64,000 nucleotides of DNA. Origin: an uncultured Saprospiraceae bacterium (GTDB lineage Bacteria > Bacteroidota > Bacteroidia > Chitinophagales > Saprospiraceae). The stretch spans positions 111,615 to 175,614 of the forward strand of contig CALFWO010000015.1 in assembly GCA_937928045.1 (NCBI GenBank), read 5' to 3'. The position numbers and the translations under genes were made by a program. Numbering within the stretch: the first letter of the stretch is position 1; every line of letters starts with the position of its first letter. A model generated the notes under the pieces. That model did not search any database and had not been told where the DNA came from. It saw only the letters and a program-made list of their open reading frames with translations. Shown piece after piece: positions 26,456 to 36,500 of the stretch.

Positions 26456-27838
26456 TTATTCATTGATCGTTTGAATCTTTATCACTTGAGTTTGACTTCC
26501 GGACTGAACGAATAAAAAGTACAGTTGGTTAGTCGGTAAATCTAATTGCTCAAAAAATATGGATGGATTCCTTTCTGCGAGAAGTTGTTCTTCCCAAATA
26601 ACTTCGCCTCGTATATCTGAAAGTCTGATAATGGAGTTAGCGTTTTTGGTTGGTTCGAATTGAACGTTGATCTGACCAGAACTTGGGTTTGGAAATACTT
26701 GCGCAAAATTTGGGGAAACATTAGATTCGAATTTTACAATTTTGATTTCTGAATAATCGTATTGCCCATCAAAATCCATTTGCTTTAATCGATAGTAATT
26801 TTTGCTACCCAATACATCTTGATGTGTATAGTTATAGTCGTTAATTCTATCGCTATTTCCTTGTCCATTGATAAAAGAAAGGTCTATCCAATGTTGTGCA
26901 TCTCTGCTATATTGAACAAAAAATCCTGCATTGTTTCGCTCTTGAGCAGTAGCCCAATTTAGATTAACTACATTTTCATTTTTCGCAGCATTAAATGAAA
27001 TTAGTGTAACTGGTAATGCGGCAAGACATTGATCTATAACGTCTGAAATAGAAGAACAATTAGCTCCATTGTTTTCAATCTGACGAGAAATAGGCAATGC
27101 CACAAGCGTACAAAGTCCTTCGGCGGTGCAAATGTCTAAAGAACTGTTTCCTTTAACAATGAGGGCGGAAGTTGAACCAACTACCGAAAATCCAGAAATA
27201 TCAGATAGGTTGGGATTATCCATAAAAGCCGTTGCAATCCCTGGGTTATGATTGTTAATCCCTGTAATCGTGGTGAGATTTATATTCTGATCTATTACTA
27301 ATCCTCGCCCTGAATCCAGGTTATTCAAACCCGAAATGGAAAGCAAATTGTCGTTATCTCTAATTGCAACCGAAAGCATTACATTCAAATTGTTCAAACC
27401 TGATATTGAAGTAAGTGCATCATTGCCGATGATTTCGAACTGTTGACCAACAGTAGAAACAGCATCCAAGCCGCTTATGTCAGATAAGTTATCATTATCT
27501 AGGATCTGAAGGCTGAGATCTACCGAAGAAATATTGTCGAGACCAGAAAGTGATGAAAGCATTGGATTTGCGGAAATGATTAGGTTTCCTGTAATTTGAG
27601 TAAGACTCGAGAGTCCACTAATATCATTGATGTTTGAAGGGACAATTGGAGAAGTATCATCACCAATAGTTAAGGATCCTGGTAACACTGCGCAGGAACC
27701 ATAGTCAGCAACAAAAGTATTCACTTCGGCTTGAGATGATAAGATTACATCTCCAGAAGGACATTGAGCAAATAGATTTGGGGAAAAGGTAATTAGTAGG
27801 CCTAGGATGATCATCCTAGCCGGGTTCTTCTTGTTCAT
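26456..27838 (-). CDS. T9SS-secreted protein with receptor-L-domain-like leucine-rich repeats
   Basis: 460 aa: signal peptide (1-24, FSPNLFAQ), then residues 45-250 of repeated LSSISGLDNISSVDLS- and NDNLSDISGLDAVSTV-type units of about 23-25 aa, resembling receptor L-domain or leucine-rich solenoids. A beta-sandwich follows (VTLISFNAAKNENVVNLNWA, fibronectin-like, with YSRDAQHW and YYRLKQMDFDG). It closes with a T9SS type A sorting domain (FPNPSSGQINVQFEPT ... VIKIQTINE). It is therefore exported and anchored or released at the cell surface. A binding role is inferred from the solenoid. A strong hairpin terminator follows. Confidence 0.85.
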   Translation of the reverse strand: MNKKNPARMIILGLLITFSPNLFAQCPSGDVILSSQAEVNTFVADYGSCAVLPGSLTIGDDTSPIVPSNINDISGLSSLTQITGNLIISANPMLSSLSGLDNISSVDLSLQILDNDNLSDISGLDAVSTVGQQFEIIGNDALTSISGLNNLNVMLSVAIRDNDNLLSISGLNNLDSGRGLVIDQNINLTTITGINNHNPGIATAFMDNPNLSDISGFSVVGSTSALIVKGNSSLDICTAEGLCTLVALPISRQIENNGANCSSISDVIDQCLAALPVTLISFNAAKNENVVNLNWATAQERNNAGFFVQYSRDAQHWIDLSFINGQGNSDRINDYNYTHQDVLGSKNYYRLKQMDFDGQYDYSEIKIVKFESNVSPNFAQVFPNPSSGQINVQFEPTKNANSIIRLSDIRGEVIWEEQLLAERNPSIFFEQLDLPTNQLYFLFVQSGSQTQVIKIQTINE

Positions 27839-28140
27839 GGTATGTTTTTTCTTTTAATCCAGATACCCGAAGTATCTATGCAGCAATCTAAGCCATTTTG
27901 AAGTTAAATGCCACAAAAAGAACGGTAAACTGCTGATATCTAAAACTTTAGGGTATAAATCCTAATGAAGATCTTCGCTTTTGACGTTCATTTTCCATAG
28001 ATGGGTACAAATTTTTGGACTTAAAACATGTTATAACATCTCCTTAACAGCATCTTAAGGCTTCAGTAATACTTTGTGGTAGGTCTCATTAGTCCTTTAA
28101 TAAACAATCAAATATTAATTCACCCTCAAATGAATTTACC
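27839..28140. other. Divergent intergenic region, 302 nt
   Basis: No coding frame or RNA gene seen. It must carry the promoters of both the T9SS leucine-rich gene (minus) and the orphan lipoprotein (plus). It contains a perfect 12-nt palindrome ATGTTATAACAT at 28028-28039, about 100 nt before the lipoprotein start, and a short AGATAC/GTATCT inverted repeat near 27862. Either could be a regulator site, but neither has further support. Confidence 0.4.
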
Positions 28141-29331
28141 ATGAGACCAACTATCTTAAAAAACAACAGCTTACTAGCCTTAGCAGCAATATTTTTGTTG
28201 AGTGCTTGTACCAATTTGCAAACTGCAATTGATCGTGGTAATTATGATTTAGCAGTAGCAACTGCAGCCAAAAAACTGCGAAAGAAAACCAAGAAAAAAG
28301 CGAAGTATGTCGCTGCTTTAGAAGAAGCTTTTGACAAAGCTAATGCTGAAGATATGGCGCGTATTGAACGATTAGAAAAGCGAAACAATGCTAACGCTTG
28401 GGAAAAAGTATTTCACTTAGCGTTAGATATTGAACACCGTCAACATCTAATCAGTCCGCTTTTGCCAGTAATTGATGAAGAAGGTTATCAGGCAAATTTC
28501 AGGTTTGTAAAGACTGATATCATCTTGGCTCGAAGTGGGAAAAAAGCTTCCGAACTGATTTATAATGAGGCTAAAAACTACATGGTTTTGGCCAGGAAAG
28601 GGGATAAGAGATCCGCGCAAATAGCTTACAATAAATTGGATCGTATCAAGCAATTTGATACCAACTATAAGGACATGATTCAGTTGAGTCACGAGGCACA
28701 TGAATTGGGAATAGTAAATATAGTTTACACCGTTACCAATAGGGCACACGCCTTTATTCCAAATAGAGTCAGAAGACAAATGTTAGATGTGAATGTTGCA
28801 GCTATGAATACATTTTGGGAAAGGTACCATGTTGGAAATATTGGAATCGCTCCGGACTACGAAATGGAATTGAATGTTTACAACATCGAAATGGGACCGG
28901 AATTGATTAACGAAAAAGAATACCAAGAAAAAAAGCAGATTACCAATGGGTATACTGTGGTGAAAGATAAAAATGGCAATGCTAAATTGGATTCACTCGG
29001 TAAGGAGATAAGAGTACCGAATACAAAGTGGATCATGGCAGATGTTCTAAGAACAACACAACGAAGAGATGCTTGTCTTCACGCAAGAATGATCGTAAGA
29101 GATTTGCGAACCAATAGCATTGTAGCCAATAGAAATTTCTCGGGCAGAACATCTTTTGAAAACTGCTTTATTGAATTCAGAGGTGATCGAAGAGCATTGT
29201 CTCCAACATCTTTGAAACACTTGAACAACAGACCGCTTCCATTTCCATCTGACGGAAAGATGCTTTTGGATGCAAGTTGTCAAATCATGCCAGCAGTGAA
29301 GAGTAGTATTCGAAACACAAATTTAGGCTAA
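28141..29331 (+). CDS. Orphan lipoprotein, uncharacterised
   Basis: 396 aa starting with a lipoprotein signal that ends AAIFLLSAC (Cys23). Residues 30-190 are helical and Lys/Ala-rich (AIDRGNYDLAVATAAKKLRK, KKKAKYVAALEEAFDKANAE), TPR-like at first. Residues 200-395 are mixed with many Arg and three Cys (RRDACLHARMIVRDLRTNSI, NRNFSGRTSFENCFIEFRGD). No family recognised. It stands alone between a divergent gene and its own strong terminator, so it is monocistronic. A periplasm-facing lipoprotein of the inner or outer membrane is the safest description. Confidence 0.7.
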   Translation: MRPTILKNNSLLALAAIFLLSACTNLQTAIDRGNYDLAVATAAKKLRKKTKKKAKYVAALEEAFDKANAEDMARIERLEKRNNANAWEKVFHLALDIEHRQHLISPLLPVIDEEGYQANFRFVKTDIILARSGKKASELIYNEAKNYMVLARKGDKRSAQIAYNKLDRIKQFDTNYKDMIQLSHEAHELGIVNIVYTVTNRAHAFIPNRVRRQMLDVNVAAMNTFWERYHVGNIGIAPDYEMELNVYNIEMGPELINEKEYQEKKQITNGYTVVKDKNGNAKLDSLGKEIRVPNTKWIMADVLRTTQRRDACLHARMIVRDLRTNSIVANRNFSGRTSFENCFIEFRGDRRALSPTSLKHLNNRPLPFPSDGKMLLDASCQIMPAVKSSIRNTNLG

Positions 29332-29376
29332 CTCAAACAGATGCGTCAAATAGGTTTAGGTGAATAGCATAGACGA

Positions 29377-29408
29377 GACCACGATTTTCGAATCGTGGTC
29401 TTTTTTTT
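29377..29408 (+). terminator. Strong intrinsic terminator
   Basis: GACCACGATT and AATCGTGGTC form a perfect 10-bp stem closed by a TTCG tetraloop and followed by eight T. It lies 45 nt after the orphan lipoprotein stop and before pyrC. Confidence 0.95.
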
Positions 29409-29502
29409 GTGGCTAAAACACGGAAAAAGTTCTTCACATTTAGCGTTTTTTGAGCGAATTTTATCAAATCCAATCAGTCCTTTTATTACCTTCGCTTTCA
29501 TT

Positions 29503-30849
29503 ATGAAGGGAATGAAAAGTATATTGTTAAAAGGAGGTTTTATCGTGAATAAGGGCAAAACCACCACCGCCGATATCTTTATTAAGAATGGAAAAATCGA
29601 ACAGATTGGTTCGAATCTGGATATAAAGGCGGACAAGGAAATGAAAATAGAAGGGAAGTATGTCATCCCCGGAATTATTGATGATCAGGTCCATTTTAGA
29701 GATCCTGGATTGACACACAAGGCTGATCTATTTACAGAGCCAGTAGCCGCTGTAGCTGGTGGAGTAACCTCTTTCATGGAGATGCCAAATACCATTCCTA
29801 ATGCATTGACGCAAGAATTACTGCAAGATAAATATGAAATGGCTGCTGAGAAATCAATCGCCAATTTCTCATTTTTTATGGGTGCCTCCAATGATAACTT
29901 GGAAGAAGCTTTGAAAACAGATGGTAAGAATATCTGTGGCCTAAAAATATTTATGGGATCTAGCACTGGGAACATGCTAGTGGATGATGCGGCGGTCTTG
30001 GATAAACTTTTTCGAAATATCCCGATCCTAATCGCGACTCATTGTGAAGATGAGAAAACTGTTCGCAACAATATGGAAATCTATCGAAATCGATATGGAG
30101 AAGATGTACCGATTCGATTACACCCTGAAATTAGATCTTCAATTGCTTGTTTGAAATCATCGAAATTGGCGATTTCTTTAGCTGAACAGCACGATGCCCG
30201 ATTGCATATTTTACATATTTCCACAGCTGATGAATGTCAGCTATTTAGAAATGATATTCCATTAGAACAAAAGCGAATAACCAGCGAGCTTTGCGTACAT
30301 CATTTGTATTTCAACGCTAATGATTATGAACGATTGGGTACTCAGATAAAATGTAATCCGGCAATAAAATCTCAAATGCACCAAGGTGCATTATTACCTG
30401 CCTTATTAGACAACAGATTGGATATTATTGCGACCGATCATGCTCCACATACATGGGACGAAAAAAGCAATACCTACTTTAAAGCACCATCGGGAGTTCC
30501 ATTGGTTCAACATAGTTTGAACGTCATGTTGGAATTGTATCATGCGGGAAAAATCTCTTTGGAGCGAATTGTAGAAAAGATGTGTCATGCACCGGCAATC
30601 TGTTTTGAGATAGAAAAAAGAGGTTTCATTGAAGAAGGCTATTGGGCAGATTTGGCCATTGTAGATTTGGAGAAAGAGTGGACGGTAAAAAAATCTAATG
30701 TTCACTATAAATGTGGATGGTCTCCGTTTGAAAATCACAATTTTAAGGGGAAAGTTGAATCAACTATTGTGAGTGGTCACCTAGCCTATCACAATGGAAA
30801 ATTCGATCATAACAAAAAAGGAGAGCGGCTAACTTTTGACCGAGATTAA
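29503..30849 (+). CDS. pyrC: Dihydroorotase
   Basis: 448 aa from MKGMKSILLKGG. An upstream extension starting in the terminator was rejected. Dihydroorotase of the amidohydrolase fold closes N-carbamoyl-aspartate to dihydroorotate in pyrimidine synthesis. Motifs: DDQVHFRDPGLTHKADL (62-64 is Q-V-H where most amidohydrolases have H-x-H), ATHCEDE, LHILHIST and ATDHAPHTW. The Gln variant is, to my knowledge, the common form in Bacteroidota, so it does not imply inactivity. A TTACCTTCGC element just before the start resembles a -7 box. Convergent with nupC, which handles nucleosides, and near a uridine kinase, forming a pyrimidine group. Confidence 0.93.
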   Translation: MKGMKSILLKGGFIVNKGKTTTADIFIKNGKIEQIGSNLDIKADKEMKIEGKYVIPGIIDDQVHFRDPGLTHKADLFTEPVAAVAGGVTSFMEMPNTIPNALTQELLQDKYEMAAEKSIANFSFFMGASNDNLEEALKTDGKNICGLKIFMGSSTGNMLVDDAAVLDKLFRNIPILIATHCEDEKTVRNNMEIYRNRYGEDVPIRLHPEIRSSIACLKSSKLAISLAEQHDARLHILHISTADECQLFRNDIPLEQKRITSELCVHHLYFNANDYERLGTQIKCNPAIKSQMHQGALLPALLDNRLDIIATDHAPHTWDEKSNTYFKAPSGVPLVQHSLNVMLELYHAGKISLERIVEKMCHAPAICFEIEKRGFIEEGYWADLAIVDLEKEWTVKKSNVHYKCGWSPFENHNFKGKVESTIVSGHLAYHNGKFDHNKKGERLTFDRD

Positions 30850-30933
30850 TTCATCAATATAACCTTGTAGAATAAAATGATGAGACAGAAGTAGATCTGT
30901 GGATTGATCACCTTCAATGTTTTAGCTAAACCA

Positions 30934-32238
30934 TTACACCAACATTCCAGCAATTGCTGCAGTTAGGAAGCAAGCAACTGTTCCCCCTATAAGTGCTTTT
31001 ATTCCAAACTCAGTAAGTACTTTTCTCTGACCTGGAGCAATAGCCCCAATTCCGCCGATTTGTATTCCAATTGAAGCAAAGTTCGAGAATCCACAAAGTG
31101 CATAGGTGGCGATAATCAGAGATTTTGGTTGAAGAACAATTCCGGCTTCTCGGTATTTTTCAAGACCTGAATAAGCAACAAATTCATTGATTACCGTTTT
31201 TTGACCTAGTAACTCTCCAACTAAAAGAATGTCTTGCGTAGGTGTTCCCAAAATCCAGGCGATCGGTGAAAAGAGCAACCCAAGAACATAAGTAAATGTC
31301 AATCCTTCAAACCGGCCATCGGTAGCTTCAAAAATGATTGAATTTAATCCAGTCCACTCGCCAATAGTTCCACATAGAATTTCATTCATCATGTAAATCA
31401 AAGCGGTGAAAACAAGAAGCATTGCTCCAACATTTACTGCCAATTTGATTCCATCTGTGGTACCACTGCTAATAGCATCAAGTAAGTTATTTGAATCAGA
31501 GTTGGCCATTTCAAGACCTTTCGATTTTAGTTTGGAGGAGCTGTCTTCGGGATATAATATTTTGGCAGCAATAATTGCGGCCGGAGCTGAAATAATAGAG
31601 GCCGTCAGTAGGTGCTTTGCAAAGTACAATTGCATCTCTGGATCACCTGCGCCTAAGTATCCTACATAGGCCGCGAAAACCCCACCGGCGATAGTAGCCA
31701 TTCCACCGGTCATCAAACAGAGTATTTCAGATTTGGTCATAGATTCTAAATAGGGTTTTACGACCAAAGGAGCTTCTGTTTGACCAATAAATACATTTGC
31801 TGCGGCCGCTAAAGATTCAGGACCACTTAATCCCATAGTTTTACTCATGACATAAGCCATCCCTTTAACTATAATTTGTAAGAAACCGATATAATATAGA
31901 ATGGAAGAGAGCGCAGAGAAGAAAATAATAGTTGGCAAAACTTGAAAGGTGAAAATGTAACCAAAGCCGTCCATGTTAGTAACCAAAGAGCCAAACATGA
32001 ATTCTGAGCCTGCTCTGGTGAAATCCAAGACCTTTGTGAAAAAACTAGCTATATAATCGAACGCTACACTAACAAACGGAATTTTCAAAATGGCTAAAGC
32101 CAATACAAACTGCATTGCTAAACCAACGAGGACAGTGCGCCAGTTGATGTTTTTACGATCGGCGCTTAGGACATAACAAATGCCAATTAATACAGCTAGA
32201 CCCAAAAAGCCTCTAAAATATCCTAAGATTGCATCCAT
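30934..32238 (-). CDS. nupC: Concentrative nucleoside transporter (NupC/CNT family)
   Basis: 434 aa, mostly hydrophobic with about ten membrane segments. It shows the CNT core: GPESLAAAANVFIGQTEAPL (the G-Q-T-E-A nucleoside/sodium site), MTGGMATIAGGVFAAYVG, and ALCGFSNFASIGIQIGGIGA near the C-terminus. It drives uptake of pyrimidine or purine nucleosides with a cation across the inner membrane. Divergent from the uridine kinase gene (110 nt between starts), which would phosphorylate imported uridine and cytidine. Confidence 0.93.
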   Translation of the reverse strand: MDAILGYFRGFLGLAVLIGICYVLSADRKNINWRTVLVGLAMQFVLALAILKIPFVSVAFDYIASFFTKVLDFTRAGSEFMFGSLVTNMDGFGYIFTFQVLPTIIFFSALSSILYYIGFLQIIVKGMAYVMSKTMGLSGPESLAAAANVFIGQTEAPLVVKPYLESMTKSEILCLMTGGMATIAGGVFAAYVGYLGAGDPEMQLYFAKHLLTASIISAPAAIIAAKILYPEDSSSKLKSKGLEMANSDSNNLLDAISSGTTDGIKLAVNVGAMLLVFTALIYMMNEILCGTIGEWTGLNSIIFEATDGRFEGLTFTYVLGLLFSPIAWILGTPTQDILLVGELLGQKTVINEFVAYSGLEKYREAGIVLQPKSLIIATYALCGFSNFASIGIQIGGIGAIAPGQRKVLTEFGIKALIGGTVACFLTAAIAGMLV

Positions 32239-32256
32239 TTGTTATTGTATTTGTTC

Positions 32257-32264
32257 CAAATGTA
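32257..32264 (-). promoter_or_regulatory. Candidate -7 promoter element of nupC
   Basis: TACATTTG on the minus strand matches the Bacteroidota TAnnTTTG -7 consensus exactly and lies 18 nt before the nupC start. No clear -33 TTTG is seen at the expected distance, so confidence is limited. Confidence 0.4.
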
Positions 32265-32348
32265 GCGATTGCAGACGATTTTTGATAATCCTGATAAAAA
32301 CCTTTGAAAACCTTCAAGAGAATAGCGGAATTTTGATAATTTTCCGCT

Positions 32349-32978
32349 ATGAACAAACCTTTTATCGTTGGCGTCTGTGGGGGATCTGGATCTGGAAAAA
32401 CATGTTTTATCATGGACTTGATAAAGTCCTTTGATGATAATCAAATTACAATAATCTCTCAGGATGATTATTACCGGCCTCGGGAGGAACAGAAAGTGGA
32501 TAAAATGGGTATCGTAAATTTTGATTTGCCTACATCAATCGATAAAGTTGCTTTTCAAAAAGATATTGAATCGCTTATGGCTGGTGAAATCGTACAGCGT
32601 CAAGAGTATACATTCAATAATTCTTCTAAGAAAACGAAGATGTTAACCTTTCATCCAAATCCTATCGTGGTGGTGGAAGGGCTTTTTATTTTTCATTATA
32701 AGAAAATTCGAAAGTTATTGGATCTTAAAGTTTTTCTTGACGCAAAGGAAAACCTTAAGGTGGTCAGAAGAATTAAGCGAGATCGAATTGAACGAAATTA
32801 TCCTTTAGATGATGTTTTGTATCGATACGAAAATCATGTTTTACCTTCTTTTGAAAAATACATTCTTCCCTTTAAATCAAAAGCAGATATAATTGTCAAT
32901 AACAATAAGGGATACCAAAACGGGCTTTCTGTTTTGTCTGGTTTTATTTCTAATTATTTACAGGTAGGTATAAAATAG
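32349..32978 (+). CDS. udk: Uridine kinase-like protein
   Basis: 209 aa of the uridine kinase/phosphoribulokinase family. P-loop GGSGSGKT at 11-18, then ISQDDYYRP, which carries the family's substrate-binding Asp/Tyr, NFDLPTSID as in N-F-D-H-P variants, and a lid region VVRRIKRDRIERNYPL. It phosphorylates uridine and cytidine to UMP and CMP in the salvage pathway. Next to nupC in divergent orientation, so import and trapping of nucleosides are probably co-regulated. The short C-terminus is normal. Confidence 0.88.
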   Translation: MNKPFIVGVCGGSGSGKTCFIMDLIKSFDDNQITIISQDDYYRPREEQKVDKMGIVNFDLPTSIDKVAFQKDIESLMAGEIVQRQEYTFNNSSKKTKMLTFHPNPIVVVEGLFIFHYKKIRKLLDLKVFLDAKENLKVVRRIKRDRIERNYPLDDVLYRYENHVLPSFEKYILPFKSKADIIVNNNKGYQNGLSVLSGFISNYLQVGIK

Positions 32979-32994
32979 GACGACTATTTTCTGT

Positions 32995-33220
32995 TTAAAT
33001 CTTTAGTGTTTTCATAGAAGTAATTTTCTTTTTTAATACAATTAATTTAGCCTTCTCTTCTTGGGCGCGGATGATCCAATGAACTATTGGTAAAGGAGCT
33101 TTAAATGGAATAATGCACACAGAAAAATTAATAAAGTGATTGAATTCGATGGTATAATTATTTTTAAGTTGCTCTAGCGGTTTCGAAAGAGTACATCATT
33201 TTTTCTTTAAATGGTACCAT
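32995..33220 (-). pseudogene. Frameshifted small gene, about 75 codons
   Basis: An ATG at 33220 opens MVPFKEKMMYSFE and the frame then runs out after a few codons. One base of shift leads into KPLEQLKNNYTIEFNHFINF, CIIPFKAPLPIVHWIIRAQE, EKAKLIVLKKKITSMKTLKI and a TAA at 32995. The span is 226 nt, which is 3n+1, so a single-base insertion explains it. Codon use and amino-acid composition look like a real small protein. I do not recognise the family. Either a pseudogene or a sequencing error in the TACTCTTTCG stretch. It is convergent with the uridine kinase gene. Confidence 0.5.
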
Positions 33221-33539
33221 AAATATTTAAATTATTTTTTATCTTTGTTTTGTCTGAGTTATTGTCTTATCTAATTTTTTGAATCTCCTAGGTTCACTTG
33301 TGTTTAATAAACCCCTAAATCAAAAAATCTAACTTTCTTATCGGGATATTTTTATCCAGTCTTATCTATTTCTAAATATATGATTGTCTATTCTACTGTA
33401 TAAAATGGTGTAAAACCTATACAGTTGTAGCTCGTTGATGTTGTTTTAAAAAGAAAACAAATGAATTTATTCAAGGCCTATGCTTTGGGTGAAACTAGTA
33501 TTGTATTTATTAATATAACCCTTTTTTTAAAAAAAAATT
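33221..33539. other. AT-rich leader upstream of the giant adhesin, 319 nt
   Basis: No coding frame or RNA gene seen. TATCTTTG at 33240-33247 on the plus strand fits the TAnnTTTG promoter consensus, nearly 300 nt before the start, so a long leader is possible. The last 25 nt before the ATG are runs of T then A, typical of A-rich translation leaders in Bacteroidota that replace a Shine-Dalgarno sequence. Confidence 0.35.
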
Positions 33540-36500
33540 ATGAAAAAATCTACGATTTGTAAACGATCAAATTTTAAAAAACTGTTTCCACAATTACCAA
33601 CATTGATTCTATTATTGAGTCTTTTTGCTTTTGACGTTAGCGCGCAATGTACACTTGATGCTGGCTGCCGTAGGGATATGGATGAATCCTGTGTCGGGGC
33701 TGCTGATGGGCAAGTGAGTGTTATTACCTCCGGAGGAACAGCTCCAATTACTTTCTTATGGTCAGCTAATGCTGGTAGTGCAACGACTCCAGTTGTTTCA
33801 GGATTACCTGCTGGACTGTATACTGTAACTGCTACTGATATGAATGGGTGTATAGATATATGTGCAGCTCAAGTCAACATAGGTAGTGATACTAATTCGC
33901 CAATAGTGACTTGCGCAGATTTTACTGCATCTTTCGATGATTGCCCAGCAGGATTGGGGCCAAATACTCCTAATGGAGTTTGGTTTCCCATAGGACCTGC
34001 AGGTGGGTTCACTGCTGCATCTGGTGGGTCTTATTCTATGTTTCTTGATCTATCAACTTGCATAAGTGACAATTGCACAGACCTTGAGGATATTGAAGTA
34101 ACCCTATTTAGTTCTTACATAGAAAGTAGTACAGCATGTGCGATAACTTTAGTAAATGAATTCTCCGTACGGGATCAGGCAGGGAACATTTCTCCTGATA
34201 GAATCATAACTCGTTTTACTATTGAGGATATGTCTGGGACTCCTCCAATGATAGTTTGCCCTCCCAATGTCACCTTAGAATGTGATGAGTCAACGGTTCC
34301 ACTAATTGATGGAGGAACTTTACCAAATCCATCAGCAATGGATGCTTGCGATCCTGCCCCAATGTTGGCTTACAGCGATACATTTACTCCTGGAAGCTGC
34401 GATCAAAATAGAGTTATAGAGAGAACATGGACTGCCATCAATGCTTGTGGCATTACTAGTTCTTGTATGCAAACTATTACAGTTCAAGATACGGAAGGAC
34501 CAGTTGTTACCTGTGCTGAATTTACCGCTACTTATGATGGTTGTCCAGGGCCACTTGGACCTAATACTCCTAATGGAGCTTGGATTGCCGTTGGACCTGA
34601 TGGTGGTTTCACTGCTGCATCTGGTGGAATCTATTCTGTTACTGTTGACCTTACTTCATGTGTAGTTGACAATTGTGGACCACTTGAGAATCTTGAAGTT
34701 TCACTACATAGTTCTTACGTAGAAAACAGAACATCATGTGCAGTAACTTTAGTGAATGAATTTTCTGTTAGAGATGAATGCGGAAACGTTGCTGCAGACA
34801 GAGTCATCACAAAAATAACTGTTCAGGACGTAGAAGCACCTGTAGTAACTTGTGCTCCCTTTACCGCTACTTATGATGGTTGCCCAGCGCCTCTTGGTCC
34901 CAATACTCCTACCGGAAATTGGATTTCTATTCCAGCTTCTGGAACTTTCCTGGCAGCATCTGGTGGAATCTATTCTGTTACTGTTGATTTAAACGGATGT
35001 GTGAGTGACAACTGCACAAACTTAGAGGATATGGAATGGTCACTACATAGCTCTTATGAAGAAAATAGAACGTCTTGTTCAGTTACTTTAGTAAATGAAC
35101 TTTCTATTCGGGATGAATGTGGACTTATTTCTCCAGACAGAGTCATTACCAAAATTACCGTTCAAGATGTTGAAGCGCCTGTGGTTACTTGTGCAGATTT
35201 CACAGAAACTTATACTGGTTGCCCTTCGGGACTTGGACCTAATACTCCTAATGGAGTTTGGTTTGCTGTTGGAGCTGATGGTGGCTTTACCGCTGCTTCG
35301 GGAGGAATTTATACTGTTCCTGTTGACCTTACTTCATGTGTAAGTGACAATTGTACTGACCTTGAAGATATTGAAGTTACACTACATAGTTCTTATGAAG
35401 AAAATAGAACAGATTGTCAAGTTACTTTAGTGAATGAATTTTCTGTAAGAGATGCATGTGGACTTGTATCTCCAGATAAATTCATTACGAAAATAACAGT
35501 GCAAGATGATGAAGCACCTGAAGTATCATGTGCAGATTTTACGGCTACTTTTACCGGATGTCCTTCGGGACTTGGACCTAATACTCCCAATGGAGTTTGG
35601 TTTCCTATTGGAGCTGATGGAGGTTTTACCGCTGCTTCAGGTGGAAGTTTTACCATACCAGTTGACCTTACTCCATGTGTAAGTGACAATTGTACTAGCC
35701 TTCCTGAAATTGAATATACCTTACATAGTTCTTATGAAGAAGGTAGAACAGATTGCCAAGTAACTTTAGTAAATGAATTCTCTTTACGAGATGAATGTGG
35801 AAACATTTCTAATGATAGAGTGATCACTCGTATTACGATAATGGATGATGAAGCGCCAGAAGTAACTTGCGATGAATTTGTAGCAACTTTTAATCGATGC
35901 CCAGATCCACTTGGCCCCAATACCCCAAATGGAGTTTGGTTTGCTATCGGAGCTGATGGCGGGTTTACTACCGCAGTAGGAGGATCAAGTACAGCCTTTT
36001 TAGATTTATCTGGTTGTATTATGGATAACTGTCAAGATCTTGCCGAATTGGAAGTCACATTGCATTCTTCTTATGAAGAAAATCGTGTGCCAGGTTGTTC
36101 GGTAGATATATTAAACGAATTTAATGTTCGTGATGCCTGTGAAAATATTGCATTAGGCAGAATAGTTTTCCGAGGACAAATTAGATTCGATGGAGATCCG
36201 CCTACGATAGTATGTCCAGCTGAAGCAGTTGTAGAATGCTTATCCCCAACAGATCCAAGTGTTACGGGAATGGCTACAGGATCATCTGAATGCGGTGATG
36301 TGATGATAACATTTAATGATGAATTTACACCTTCTTGCGGAATGACTGGAACAATAGTTCGAACTTGGATTGCTACTGACGCCTGTGGAAAAACCAGCTC
36401 TTGTACTCAAAATATTGTAATTGTAGATACAACTCCACCGACCATAGTTTGTCCAGCTGATTTGACCATAAATTGTGAAGATTCAATTGATCCTTCAAAT

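Noticed and set aside
29395..29502. N-terminal extension of pyrC
   Set aside because: The extension begins inside the preceding terminator's T-tract and has no homology-like content. The real start gives a standard dihydroorotase N-terminus.
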